In this document: piece by piece, positions 6,935 through 15,245 of the stretch
Position numbering within the stretch: position 1 is the first letter of the stretch
Layout of the letters: each line of letters starts with the position of its first letter
Origin: an uncultured Elusimicrobiales bacterium
GTDB lineage: Bacteria > Elusimicrobiota > Elusimicrobia > Elusimicrobiales > Elusimicrobiaceae
DNA length: 64,000 bases
Assembly: GCA_934667625.1 (NCBI GenBank)
Contig: CAKUMH010000004.1
Location: 62,001-126,000, forward strand
Direction: 5' to 3'
Translations under genes and position numbers: made by a program
The notes under the pieces: model-generated
Seen by the model: only the letters and a program-made list of their open reading frames with translations
Told to the model about the DNA's origin: nothing
The model's database searches: none

Positions 6935-7431
6935 ATGAAAAACGTTACCATGGGCTGTTTAAGCGGCTTTACGCTTATTGAATTGTTGGTGGTTGTTCTC
7001 ATTATCGGTATACTGGCCGCCATTGCGGTGCCACAATACCAAAAAGCAGTTACCAAGAGCCGCTTTGCAGAAGCAATGAGCAATTTAAAAACAATTGCTG
7101 CCGCGGATAAAGTTGCCGTTTGGCAGGAGCTGGGGGGAGTTGTTTCTATAGCAATTTGTGCAACATGGATGAGTTAGATATTTCTTTGGGAGATTCTCAA
7201 AATTTTGTTTACAATTCTAGTTGTACTGCTTCTTCCTTTGGAAATTTAACTGCCGCAGCTTCTGCCAGTTACAAGCGGGAAGATGTGTGTATGTGCCTAT
7301 TGGATTCGGGTGAATTTGTGATTAGTCAAGGGGATGATGAACAGGGCTGTGTCCCCCAAGGGCCAACTATGGACTATGCAAAACTCTTGCAACTACGCGA
7401 AGTCGGTTATGAAGAGTGTAACTGTTGTTAA
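6935..7431 (+). pseudogene. type IV pilin gene split by a frameshift
   Basis: The start at 6935 (MKNVTMGCLSG then FTLIELLVVVLIIGILAAIA) gives a normal prepilin leader, cut after Gly11, and the first 80 codons of a pilin, ending at TAG 7175-7177. The remaining pilin-like head (NLCNMDELDISLGDSQNF... ending ECNCC) continues in a different frame to 7431. The switch must lie between about 7110 and 7177. A GGGGGG run at 7132-7137 is the obvious site, and one extra base would restore a full protein of about 165 aa. It is either a decayed or phase-variable gene or a sequencing error. The dispersed repeats and poly-T promoter upstream match the other pilins. Confidence 0.8.
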
Positions 7432-7502
7432 TAACCTGTCCCCTATAAAACAAATTCGGCCCCGTTCAAACGAGCGGGGCCGAATCATCTAGAGCGGAAA
7501 GT

Positions 7503-8480
7503 TTATTTCACGCGGCCGGCGGAACCAAATACGTTTTGGTTCTTTTCGGCGTACATTTTAATCAGTTCTTCGCGGGCCGGGCCCAGGTATTTGCGCGGGT
7601 CAAATTCGCTGGGTTTGGTGGCAAAGATTTTGCGGATGGTGGCGGTCATCACCAAGCGGCCGTCGGAGTCCACGTTAATTTTGCACACAGCCATTTTGGC
7701 GGCTTTGCGCAACTGTTCTTCCGGCACGCCGGCGGTGTTTTCCAATTTGCCGCCGTATTCGTTGATTTGTTTCACAGCCCACTGCGGAACGCTGGAGGAA
7801 CCGTGCAACACAATCGGGAAACCGGGCAAGCGTTTGGATACTTCTTCCAAAATATCAAAGCGCAGTTCGGGCAATTTTTCGCCGGGCTGTACTTTAAATT
7901 TGTAAGCGCCGTGAGAGGTGCCGATAGAAATGGCCAACGAGTCCACGCCGGTGCGTTTTACAAAGTCTTCCACCTGGGCGGGATCGGTGTAGGTGTGGTG
8001 CTCGGCGGAAACTTCGTCTTCAATACCGGCCAACACGCCCAGCTCGCCTTCCACGGTCACGTCGTGCTGGTGGGCATATTCCACCACTTTCTTGGTGAGC
8101 GCAACGTTTTCTTCGTACGGCAAGTGAGAGCCGTCAATCATCACGGAAGAGAAACCATTGTCAATGCAGTCCTTGCACAGTTCAAAGGAATCGCCGTGGT
8201 CCAAGTGCAGGCAGAGCGGAACCGGCTTGCCGATTTCGTTCATCATTTCCACCGCGCCGCGGGCCATCCAGCGCAACAGCGTGGAATTGGCATATTGGCG
8301 GGCGCCCTTGGACACTTGCAAAATCACCGGGGATCCGGTCTGCACGCAGGCGGTAACAATCGCCTGGAGTTGTTCCATATTGTTAAAGTTATAAGCCGGA
8401 ATGGCATAGCCGCCAGCCATTGCGTCTTTGAACATCTGTCTGGTGTTCACCAGACCCAGTTCTTTGTAAGAAACGGTCAT
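7503..8480 (-). CDS. fba: class II fructose-bisphosphate aldolase
   Basis: Cleaves fructose 1,6-bisphosphate to dihydroxyacetone phosphate and glyceraldehyde 3-phosphate in glycolysis, using zinc. The 325-aa protein has the class II landmarks AIPAYNFNNMEQ, CLHLDHGDSFE (catalytic Asp and zinc His), SVMIDGSHLPYEENV, VEGELGVLAGIED, IGTSHGAYKF and VLHGSSSVP, then KINVDSD. The start at 8480 is set by AGGAGG; a longer frame to 8510 lacks such a site. A divergent promoter region separates it from the M42 peptidase gene. Confidence 0.96.
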   Translation of the reverse strand: MTVSYKELGLVNTRQMFKDAMAGGYAIPAYNFNNMEQLQAIVTACVQTGSPVILQVSKGARQYANSTLLRWMARGAVEMMNEIGKPVPLCLHLDHGDSFELCKDCIDNGFSSVMIDGSHLPYEENVALTKKVVEYAHQHDVTVEGELGVLAGIEDEVSAEHHTYTDPAQVEDFVKRTGVDSLAISIGTSHGAYKFKVQPGEKLPELRFDILEEVSKRLPGFPIVLHGSSSVPQWAVKQINEYGGKLENTAGVPEEQLRKAAKMAVCKINVDSDGRLVMTATIRKIFATKPSEFDPRKYLGPAREELIKMYAEKNQNVFGSAGRVK

Positions 8481-8687
8481 TGAACAGCCTCCTAAAATAA
8501 ATTCTGTCACAGATATTTTACAATTTTTTCCGCGCGGTGGGGCAGGTAAATTAAATTTAATGGGTTAATTGGCTTTTGCCTTTACTGAGTGTTTGCGCGC
8601 GCGTTCGTGTTTTCGGCGCAAAAGCTTGCAAAAAGCGGGGTTTGTGGGTATAATGTAAATACCTTTAGTGTCAAAAAAGTGGGTAAA

Positions 8688-9731
8688 ATGCAAGTAGATT
8701 TGGATTTTTCTATTCTCAAAACCTTAACCGAACTCCCCGGCATTTCCGGCCGCGAGGACGCCGTACGCCACTACCTCACCGCCCTGCTTACGCCGTACGC
8801 GGACGAGCTCCGCACCGATGCCTTGGGCAACCTCATAGTCTTCAAAAAGGGCACCCATGATAAAAACCTGCTTTTGTGTGCGCATATAGACGAAGTGGGC
8901 CTCATGATTCACGCGGTGGACGAGCGCGGCTTTTTGCGTTTTGTGGCCGTGGGGGGGATAGACCCCCGTACGCTTTTGGCCCAGCGTGTGCGCGTGCAGA
9001 CCAAATCGGGCGAGCTGTTGGGCATTATCGGCACCAAACCTGCCCACATTACCACCGAGGCGGAACGTGGCAAAGCCGTGGGCCTGCAAGAACTGTTTAT
9101 AGATTTGGGGCTCCCCGCCGAGGACGTAAAAAAGCGCGTGTCCCCCGGCGATTGGGCCGTGTTGGACCGCAATTATGCGGAATTTGGCGACGGTAAAATC
9201 TCCGCCAAAGCGCTGGATAACCGTTCCGGCGTGTTTGTACTGGCCGAATTGGTCCGCGCCCTTAAAAATCCCTTTTATAACGTCTACGCCGTGTTTACCG
9301 TTCAGGAGGAAGTCGGGCTAAGAGGCGCGGCCACGGCGGCCTTTGGCGTAAATGCCGATGTTTCCCTGTGCCTGGACACCACGGGCGCGGCCGATATTCC
9401 CGGCTGTGCGCCGCAGGAGTACATTTGCACGCTGGGCGGCGGCGTTGGGCTGACGGCGCTGGACGCGCGCACTATTACGCCGGGCTGGTTGTTTGAGGCG
9501 TTAAAACAAATTTGTGAAGCAGACAAAATTCCCTATCAGGTGCGTATTGCACCGCGGGGCGGAAATGATGCGGGGGCGGTGTGCACCAGCAAAACGGGCG
9601 TGCCCGTTTGCGGGCTGTCCATTCCCACGCGCAACATTCACTCCAATGTGGAAATCGTAGCAAAAAAGGATATTTCGTCCGTGTTTACCCTGGCCCTGGC
9701 GGCCGCACAGCGCGGGCTGGGTACCCTATAA
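8688..9731 (+). CDS. M42-family glutamyl aminopeptidase / endoglucanase-like metallopeptidase
   Basis: A 347-aa cytosolic dinuclear-metal peptidase of the tetrahedral aminopeptidase type, likely trimming peptides. Metal and catalytic residues are visible: AHIDEVG (His66, Asp68), ALDNRSG, the general-base pair in VQEEVGLRG, LDTTGAAD and the C-terminal NIHSNVE. Length is typical. The start at 8688 is chosen because it begins the conserved PGISGRED region with the usual lead-in. A frame from 8589 would add 33 atypical residues. It is 15 bases from the transketolase start, so the two are probably one operon. Confidence 0.92.
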   Translation: MQVDLDFSILKTLTELPGISGREDAVRHYLTALLTPYADELRTDALGNLIVFKKGTHDKNLLLCAHIDEVGLMIHAVDERGFLRFVAVGGIDPRTLLAQRVRVQTKSGELLGIIGTKPAHITTEAERGKAVGLQELFIDLGLPAEDVKKRVSPGDWAVLDRNYAEFGDGKISAKALDNRSGVFVLAELVRALKNPFYNVYAVFTVQEEVGLRGAATAAFGVNADVSLCLDTTGAADIPGCAPQEYICTLGGGVGLTALDARTITPGWLFEALKQICEADKIPYQVRIAPRGGNDAGAVCTSKTGVPVCGLSIPTRNIHSNVEIVAKKDISSVFTLALAAAQRGLGTL

Positions 9732-9745
9732 TATAGGAAGAACGT

Positions 9746-12097
9746 ATGAACCAAACATTTAAGTTAGGCAAAAAACGAAGTGTATATTTTGACGTAACCG
9801 ATTTTGCAAACAATCCGGCGTACCGGCTGGACCCGGCGGAAAAGGACGCCTTCACCCGCTTGGACGTGGCGTACCGCACGCTGGTTTCCCTTTTATATAA
9901 CTATGTTCCCACCTCCGGCCACCCGGGGGGGAGCATTTCCAGCGGCCGCTTTGTGGAGGAGCTCCTCTACAAAGACATGGCGTACGATTTAAAAGCCCCG
10001 CACAAAAACGAGGCGGATATTATTTCTTATGCGGCGGGGCACAAGGCCCTGGGCTTGTATGCATTGTGGGCGTTGCGCAACGAATGCGCGCGCATTGCCG
10101 CCCCCGAACTGTTGCCCGCCGAAGAAAAAGACCAGCTGCGCTTGGAGGATTTGCTCGGCTTCCGCCACAACAGCGTGCAGGGAACGCCGCTGTTTAAAAA
10201 GTTCCGCTCCAAGGCCTTGGGCGGCCACCCGGAACCCTTGGTTCCATTTGTGCGCACTTCTACGGGCGCCAGCGGCGTGGGGGACGGTTCGGCTGTTGGC
10301 CTGGCGCTGGCTGCGGCGGATGCGTACGGCGAAAATTGCCCCGTGGTACACATTGTGGAAGGCGAAGGCGGTTTGACGGCGGGCCGCGTAAGCGAGGCCG
10401 CCGGTATGGCAGCCACCGCCCAGCTTAAAAACGTGGTTTTTCATATAGACTGGAACGAAGCCTCCATTGAAAGCGAACGCGTCACTGCCGATGGCGAACA
10501 CCCCGGCGATTATGTACAGTGGAACCCCAAGGAATTCTTTTACATTCACGATTTTAACGTCATCTTTGTGCCCAACGGGCACGATTACGACCAAATCCAC
10601 GCGGCGCACAAGTTAGCCGCCGAAATTACCAACCACCAGCCCACGGCCATTGTCTACCGCACGGTGAAGGGCTGGCATTACGGTATTGAAGGCAAAGCCT
10701 CGCACGGTTCCGGGCACAAGTTTGCGTCCGAAGGGTTTTATAAATCCTTGGAGGAATTTGAAAACACGTTCGGCGTCAAATTCCCGCACTTTGAGGGAGA
10801 CAAGACCGCCGAAAACGTGGAAAAATACTACTGGGACAGTTTGCAAACGGTGCGCCGCGCGCTGGAAACGGAAAAAACGGTCGCCGCGTTTGGTGCCAAA
10901 CAGCTTAAGCAAGCGGCCCAAAAATTGGCGGCTGAAAAACGCGCCGTCCGCGCGGACCTGGGCGACTGCCGGGACCTTTACACCAAGTTCTACGAGGGCG
11001 AAGTCCCTGCGGAGTTTGTGTTTGAAAAGGGCAAAGCCTACACCACCCGCGGCATTTTGGGCGCGGTGCTGGCGTACTTAAACAAGCACACGGGCGGCAC
11101 GATTTTAACCGCCTCGGCCGACCTGTACGGCTCCACGGGTGCGGCGTCTATCGCCAAGGATTTCCCGGCGGGCAATTTTAACACGCAAACCAATCCGCTC
11201 TCGCGCCGTTTGGCGGGCGGCGGCATTTGCGAGGACGGCATGGCCGCCGTTTGCACGGGCATTTCCGCCTTTGGCAAACACGTGGGCGTGTCGGCTTCGT
11301 ACGGGGCATTTTTGGCCTTTGAACACGTGGCCGCGCGGTTGCATGCCATTGGCGTGCAGGCCGCACGCGAAGCGGGCGTAAACCCCAACACCTTCATTAT
11401 GTTTAACGGTCACGCCAGCTTGCCCACCGGCGAGGACGGCCCGACGCATGCCGATCCGCAGTCGCTGCAGCTGTTGCAGGACAATTTTCCTAAAGGCGCA
11501 TGCATTACCATTACGCCTTTGGAAGTGGACGAAATTTGGCCGCTCACGGTGCGCGCGTTGTCGTTGCGCCCGGCGGTTTTTGCGCCGTTTGTGGTGCGCC
11601 CTTCTTACACGTTTATGGACAGAGAGGCGCTCGGTGCGGAATCGGCCCTTAAGGCCGTCAACGGCGTGTATTACCTGCGCCGCGCCCAAGCCAAAAATGC
11701 GGGCACGGTGATTGTGCAGGGCGCGGGCGTGGGCCGCGAGGTGGTGGAAAAACTGCTCCCCGCGCTCAACGCAGGCGGGCCGGATGTGAACGTGGTGTAC
11801 GTATCCAGCCGCGAGCTGTTTGAATCCTTGCCGCAGGAAGAGCAGGACAAAATCCTTCCGCCCGAACTGTTAAAAACAGCCATGGGAATTACGGACTTTA
11901 CCTTGCCGACGCTGGACTGCTGGCTCCACAGCCAGGCGGGCAGACGGCATTCGCTCTATCCGCACAAGGGCGGCAAGTTCTTGGGCAGCGGCTCGGCCGC
12001 TAAAGTGTACGAAGAGGCGGGGTTGGACGGCAAGTCGCTCATCGCCGCCGTGTGTGCGTATGCGCAAGATTTAAAAAAGGCCGAGGCGTGGAACTAG
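9746..12097 (+). CDS. tkt: transketolase-family enzyme (long form)
   Basis: Thiamine-diphosphate enzyme that transfers two-carbon ketol units between pentose, heptose and triose phosphates (non-oxidative pentose phosphate pathway). Recognisable segments are SGHPGGSIS (residues ~57-65), the cofactor region EGEGGLTAGRVSEAAGMAA...DWNEASIE (~210-245), AGHKALGLYALW, and in the pyrimidine domain GEDGPTHADPQSLQLL with the downstream C-terminal domain. At 783 aa it is over 100 residues longer than classical transketolase, and the usual GDG of the cofactor motif reads GEG. A specialised ketolase or phosphoketolase-like activity cannot be excluded. Confidence 0.85.
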   Translation: MNQTFKLGKKRSVYFDVTDFANNPAYRLDPAEKDAFTRLDVAYRTLVSLLYNYVPTSGHPGGSISSGRFVEELLYKDMAYDLKAPHKNEADIISYAAGHKALGLYALWALRNECARIAAPELLPAEEKDQLRLEDLLGFRHNSVQGTPLFKKFRSKALGGHPEPLVPFVRTSTGASGVGDGSAVGLALAAADAYGENCPVVHIVEGEGGLTAGRVSEAAGMAATAQLKNVVFHIDWNEASIESERVTADGEHPGDYVQWNPKEFFYIHDFNVIFVPNGHDYDQIHAAHKLAAEITNHQPTAIVYRTVKGWHYGIEGKASHGSGHKFASEGFYKSLEEFENTFGVKFPHFEGDKTAENVEKYYWDSLQTVRRALETEKTVAAFGAKQLKQAAQKLAAEKRAVRADLGDCRDLYTKFYEGEVPAEFVFEKGKAYTTRGILGAVLAYLNKHTGGTILTASADLYGSTGAASIAKDFPAGNFNTQTNPLSRRLAGGGICEDGMAAVCTGISAFGKHVGVSASYGAFLAFEHVAARLHAIGVQAAREAGVNPNTFIMFNGHASLPTGEDGPTHADPQSLQLLQDNFPKGACITITPLEVDEIWPLTVRALSLRPAVFAPFVVRPSYTFMDREALGAESALKAVNGVYYLRRAQAKNAGTVIVQGAGVGREVVEKLLPALNAGGPDVNVVYVSSRELFESLPQEEQDKILPPELLKTAMGITDFTLPTLDCWLHSQAGRRHSLYPHKGGKFLGSGSAAKVYEEAGLDGKSLIAAVCAYAQDLKKAEAWN

Positions 12098-12122
12098 GCC
12101 CGAACATTTATAGGAGAAAAAA

Positions 12123-12551
12123 ATGGCAGAAGAAAAACCTTACTTAACCGGACGGACGTATCTTTTCAAGCTCCCCAAAGGAAAAGATTTGCTGGAAACA
12201 CTGGCCGATTTTTGCCACGACAACCAAGTCAAATGCGGCGTGGTGAGCGTCATGGGCTCCGTGTCCAATGCGACGGTTGGCGTGTACGACCAAGCCAAAA
12301 AGAAATATGACAAAAAAGTCATTAACGAAGAAATGGAACTGATTTCCCTCACGGGCGACATCAGCATCCAGGATAACCGCCCCCAGGTGCATGCGCATGT
12401 GGTGATGTGCGGCAAGGACTACAACGCCATCGGCGGGCACCTCTTCCCCGGCACCAAGATTTACGTGTGCGAAGCGTATATCCAAGAGCTGGTGGGCGAA
12501 CCCAAGGTGAGACGTTCCGACAAAGTGACGAAACTCATGTTGTGGGCCTAA
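12123..12551 (+). CDS. PPC/DUF296-domain protein
   Basis: A 142-aa single-domain protein of the PPC (DUF296) family, found in plant AT-hook proteins and as stand-alone bacterial trimers. The signature PQVHAHVVMCGKDYNAIGGHLFPGT carries the conserved His residues thought to bind metal. The VSVMGSVSNATVGVYD strand near the start also fits. Bacterial function is unknown; DNA binding is often stated but not shown for bacterial members. It follows transketolase by 25 bases with a GGAG site, and a strong terminator ends the operon. Confidence 0.85.
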   Translation: MAEEKPYLTGRTYLFKLPKGKDLLETLADFCHDNQVKCGVVSVMGSVSNATVGVYDQAKKKYDKKVINEEMELISLTGDISIQDNRPQVHAHVVMCGKDYNAIGGHLFPGTKIYVCEAYIQELVGEPKVRRSDKVTKLMLWA

Positions 12552-12568
12552 TTACCCATTATAAAAGA

Positions 12569-12603
12569 ATACCCTCCGCTTTTTTGCGGGGGGTATTTTT
12601 TTG
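12569..12603 (+). terminator. terminator of the M42-tkt-PPC operon
   Basis: ATACCC-TCCGC pairs with GCGGG-GGGTAT around a T6 loop and is followed by a T7 run. Confidence 0.85.
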
Positions 12604-12649
12604 GTTTTTTCCGCTGGTTGTTGTACTCCGGTGCCGTTGTGATAACAAA

Positions 12650-12810
12650 AAGCGCCGTCATGCTGAACTTGTTTCAGCATCTACCTGTTGTGTTGTGGCT
12701 GTTTTTCAGTTGTCGTCCGCCTTTCGTTCCGGCCCTTCCTAAAACACACTCTTCCCGACGGGAAACCCACGTCCCGTGCACCCTGAACGGCCTTTTTCCC
12801 GTCGGGCGGA
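12650..12810. repeat. dispersed inverted repeat plus a second palindrome
   Basis: A GTCATGCTGAA/TTCAGCATCTACC element lies at about 12656-12686. Further right, CCCGACGGGAAA and TTTCCCGTCGGG form a 12-bp inverted repeat between about 12749 and 12809. No gene is seen in 12552-12943 apart from the porin promoter. Confidence 0.6.
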
Positions 12811-12872
12811 AAAAACGCCCGTCATAATACAAAGTATGCGGCCGTCAAGTCAAGCGAAAAGTAAAAAGGGGG

Positions 12873-12901
12873 TTGCAATTTTTTTGTGAAAGAGTTTAAA
12901 T
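12873..12901 (+). promoter_or_regulatory. promoter of the porin gene
   Basis: TTGCAA (12873-12878) and TTAAAT (12896-12901) with a 17-base spacer precede a leader with GGAGGAG just before the ATG. Confidence 0.5.
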
Positions 12902-12943
12902 AAAAAAGAAGGGTAGTTAAAAATTATACAGGAGGAGTACTTA

Positions 12944-14134
12944 ATGAAGAAACTACTTGGCTTGCTGCTGGCCATTACGATGGCCTGGCCTATTGCAGCG
13001 AACGCTGATGTACTTAAGAACGTAGAACTCAAAGGCGAGATCCAAACCATCGCCTCTGACGCGCGCCATGACAACGTGAAAGATTATAAATCTGGCACGA
13101 ATTTCCGCGTATTGGCTGGTTTATCCACGGAACTGGTGGAAGATGTAAAAGCCAATGTTTTGTTCCAATATAACAACGCTTGGTTGAGCGGTACCGCAGG
13201 CAACACCGTACAGAACTACTGGGACGAGGTCCGCTTGGCCGAAGCCAATGTGGTGCTTTCCAATCTGTTCTGCTGCTTGGAAGCCACGGTCGGCCGCCAA
13301 TTCTACGGCGATGAAGACAGCGCCGTTATGTATTTCGGCCCCAACCACTATGTGTTCGGTATGAACGCTGCTCCGTCCTTGGACGCTGCCAAATTGGTTT
13401 ACAGCGATGATTTTAAAACCTTCACCATGCTCGCCGGTAAAGTGGTTACCTACGATAATGCTGGTGTACAGACCGATGACGTCACCGTGTACGGCTTGGA
13501 TTTGAAACTGAACCTCACCGACACCTTGACCGCTCAAATCTACGGTTACGATTTCATGAACAGCAAATATGATGCTGCCACCGAAAAGAGACACGAAGGT
13601 TTCTATGGCGCCAAAGCCACCTTTGCGCCCGAAGCCGCTACGTTAAGCGCGGAATATGCCCGCGGTTACGAAGCCAACAGACTCTTCAGAGAAGGCGATA
13701 ACTCTCCGTACATGGTAAAAGTGGACGCGGCCTTGAATATGGACATGGTCACCCCCAGAGCGGCCTTCTACTATGCCAAAGGTGTAGTTTCTCCGTTTGG
13801 TAACTACTACCCCGGTTTGGCTATCGGCCATGTGCTCGCGGGTAACGACAAAGCCTTCACGGAATATTCTGCTGACGGCGTGAGACTCTTCAATGTGGGC
13901 TTGGACTATGCGTGGAACAAGTTCGTGTTCTCCTTGGACGGTTTCTCCTTCCAAGACCGCACCGCCAAAGATGCCTCCACTTGGGAAGCCGACTTGGTGG
14001 CCAAATACAACCACAACGATTATGTCCAGCTCTTTGCCGGTATCGGTTATGCTAAATACGGCACGGTAGCCAAAGACGTGCAAGATACCAAAGACAACAC
14101 CGTTGGCCAGTTGGGTATGCTGATTAAGTTCTAA
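12944..14134 (+). CDS. outer membrane beta-barrel porin-like protein
   Basis: The 396-aa protein has a signal peptide (MKKLLGLLLAITMAWPIAANA, cut near residue 22). Its sequence alternates polar and hydrophobic residues with many aromatic girdle positions, and it ends in Phe (...GQLGMLIKF), the classic BAM targeting end. Strong codon bias and a perfect ribosome site suggest an abundant protein. Substrate is unknown and no defined porin family could be named. It stands alone between a repeat cluster and a terminator. Confidence 0.75.
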   Translation: MKKLLGLLLAITMAWPIAANADVLKNVELKGEIQTIASDARHDNVKDYKSGTNFRVLAGLSTELVEDVKANVLFQYNNAWLSGTAGNTVQNYWDEVRLAEANVVLSNLFCCLEATVGRQFYGDEDSAVMYFGPNHYVFGMNAAPSLDAAKLVYSDDFKTFTMLAGKVVTYDNAGVQTDDVTVYGLDLKLNLTDTLTAQIYGYDFMNSKYDAATEKRHEGFYGAKATFAPEAATLSAEYARGYEANRLFREGDNSPYMVKVDAALNMDMVTPRAAFYYAKGVVSPFGNYYPGLAIGHVLAGNDKAFTEYSADGVRLFNVGLDYAWNKFVFSLDGFSFQDRTAKDASTWEADLVAKYNHNDYVQLFAGIGYAKYGTVAKDVQDTKDNTVGQLGMLIKF

Positions 14135-14163
14135 CTTAACTGATGCTTGATAGTTTTGTTACA

Positions 14164-14190
14164 AGCCCCGCCCTGTGGCGGGGCTTTTTG
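14164..14190 (+). terminator. terminator of the porin gene
   Basis: AGCCCCGCC/GGCGGGGCT stem with a CTGT loop and a T5 run. Confidence 0.88.
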
Positions 14191-14249
14191 CTGTTACTAA
14201 CTAAAGTGCACCGTTCGTCGTCCTGTCGTTCCGTTTTTTTGTTTTTTGT

Positions 14250-14640
14250 TGTCATCCTGGAGAGTTGTAGTCCGGGATCTTGTCGTTATTAAATAAGCGC
14301 CGTCATGCTGAACGGCGTCTCGCAAAAGTGCCGTTGTGATAATAAAAAGTGCCGTCATGCTGAACTTGTTTCAGCATCTACCTGTTGTGTTGTTGCCATT
14401 ATAGCTGTTAATCTGTCACCCTGAACTTGTTTCAGGGTCCGGCGAAGGAAACTTCTATTGCCTAGCCACGTTTACAGCATTCTCAAGCTATAGGTCATTC
14501 TGGAGTGTTTGGCGGTCCACAGAGTTCCAGGCTCTTGCCGTTTATCTATTAGGTCATGCTGGAAGGTCTTAGTCCGGCATCTCTTCCGTTTTTAAAACAG
14601 CGAGACTTTGGACCACTGCACTCCGCAAGGGAATGACACA
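14250..14640. repeat. array of about seven dispersed inverted repeats upstream of a pilin
   Basis: Copies begin near 14251, 14304, 14352, 14414, 14491 and 14551, and an inverted copy (AAAACAGCGAGACTTTGG...) is near 14596-14640. They mix two subtypes: TGCTGAACTTGTTTCAGCA and CTGGA...TCCAG. The 620-base gap between the porin and the pilin holds only these repeats and the pilin promoter. Confidence 0.75.
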
Positions 14641-14690
14641 AAAGGCCTTTCTTTTTTGTGCTGTTTTTTGGCCGGCAAAATATAAAAGGG

Positions 14691-14717
14691 TTGTAATCGT
14701 TTTTTTTTTGCTAAATT
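14691..14717 (+). promoter_or_regulatory. poly-T spacer promoter of the third pilin
   Basis: TTGTAA (14691-14696) and TAAATT (14712-14717) with a 15-base spacer containing T10. Confidence 0.5.
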
Positions 14718-14741
14718 TTGCTTATAAGCAAAATTTAGCAA
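14708..14741. promoter_or_regulatory. perfect 34-bp dyad before the third pilin
   Basis: Arms TTGCTAAATTTTG and complement surround CTTATAAG with no mismatch, and the T/A flanks extend it to about 40 bp. The arm differs from the copies at 6887 and 37702 by C for A at the fourth position, with the matching change in the other arm. GGAAGG follows immediately. Confidence 0.75.
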
Positions 14742-14755
14742 AAAGGAAGGTTGTT

Positions 14756-15226
14756 ATGAAAAACGTTACCATGGGCCGTTTAGGCGGCTTTACGCTTATT
14801 GAATTATTAGTCGTTGTGCTTATCATCGGCATTTTGGCGGCCATTGCACTGCCGCAGTACCAACGCGTCAAAACAAAAGCGGAAGTGATGCAAGTCCACT
14901 TAGTCTTGCGGGACATCTTAAAAGCAGAAAAAATGTACCACTTGGCAAACGGAACGTATACCCGGGATATCCGCGATTTGGATATCGTGGTAAAAAATGG
15001 CGCGTGGGCCGGAGATTTTGCCGGCTGGCGTTTTACGATATTTGACAAAACGGACGTCCAAATGTACGAGTGGGGTTTTGTGTATACCAACTGGTTGGAT
15101 TTGTACGAAATCCGCGTCTATTACAGCGGCGCTCCCACCACCTGTACGCCCCGCGGACAAAACGCGCCCGCCGTGGCCACTTATGCGTGTGATGTGTTCC
15201 TAAAAGCGTGGAACGGCGCCAATTAA
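14756..15226 (+). CDS. type IV pilin-like protein
   Basis: A 156-aa prepilin: leader MKNVTMGRLGG, then FTLIELLVVVLIIGILAAIA with Glu at +5 after cleavage behind Gly11. The head domain contains HLANGTYTRDIRDLD, a motif common in Elusimicrobium-type pilins, and a Cys pair (TTCTPRG...TYACDVF). The ATG at 14756 follows GGAAGG; the frame is open further upstream only because the poly-T and dyad lack stops. The leader is nearly identical to those at 6935 and 37751, showing recent common origin. Confidence 0.9.
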   Translation: MKNVTMGRLGGFTLIELLVVVLIIGILAAIALPQYQRVKTKAEVMQVHLVLRDILKAEKMYHLANGTYTRDIRDLDIVVKNGAWAGDFAGWRFTIFDKTDVQMYEWGFVYTNWLDLYEIRVYYSGAPTTCTPRGQNAPAVATYACDVFLKAWNGAN

Positions 15227-15245
15227 CCGGCGGTAAGGCCGCAGC

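Noticed and set aside
6869..7177. Upstream extension of the pilin frame through the poly-T promoter
   Set aside because: The open frame arises from the T-run and dyad; the GGAAGG site fixes the start at 6935. The same applies to the extensions at 14633 and 37577.
7536..8483. Long plus-strand frame of 315 codons opposite fba
   Set aside because: It mirrors the aldolase gene on the other strand and its translation (His/Phe/Gly-rich, no motifs) is typical of antisense shadows.
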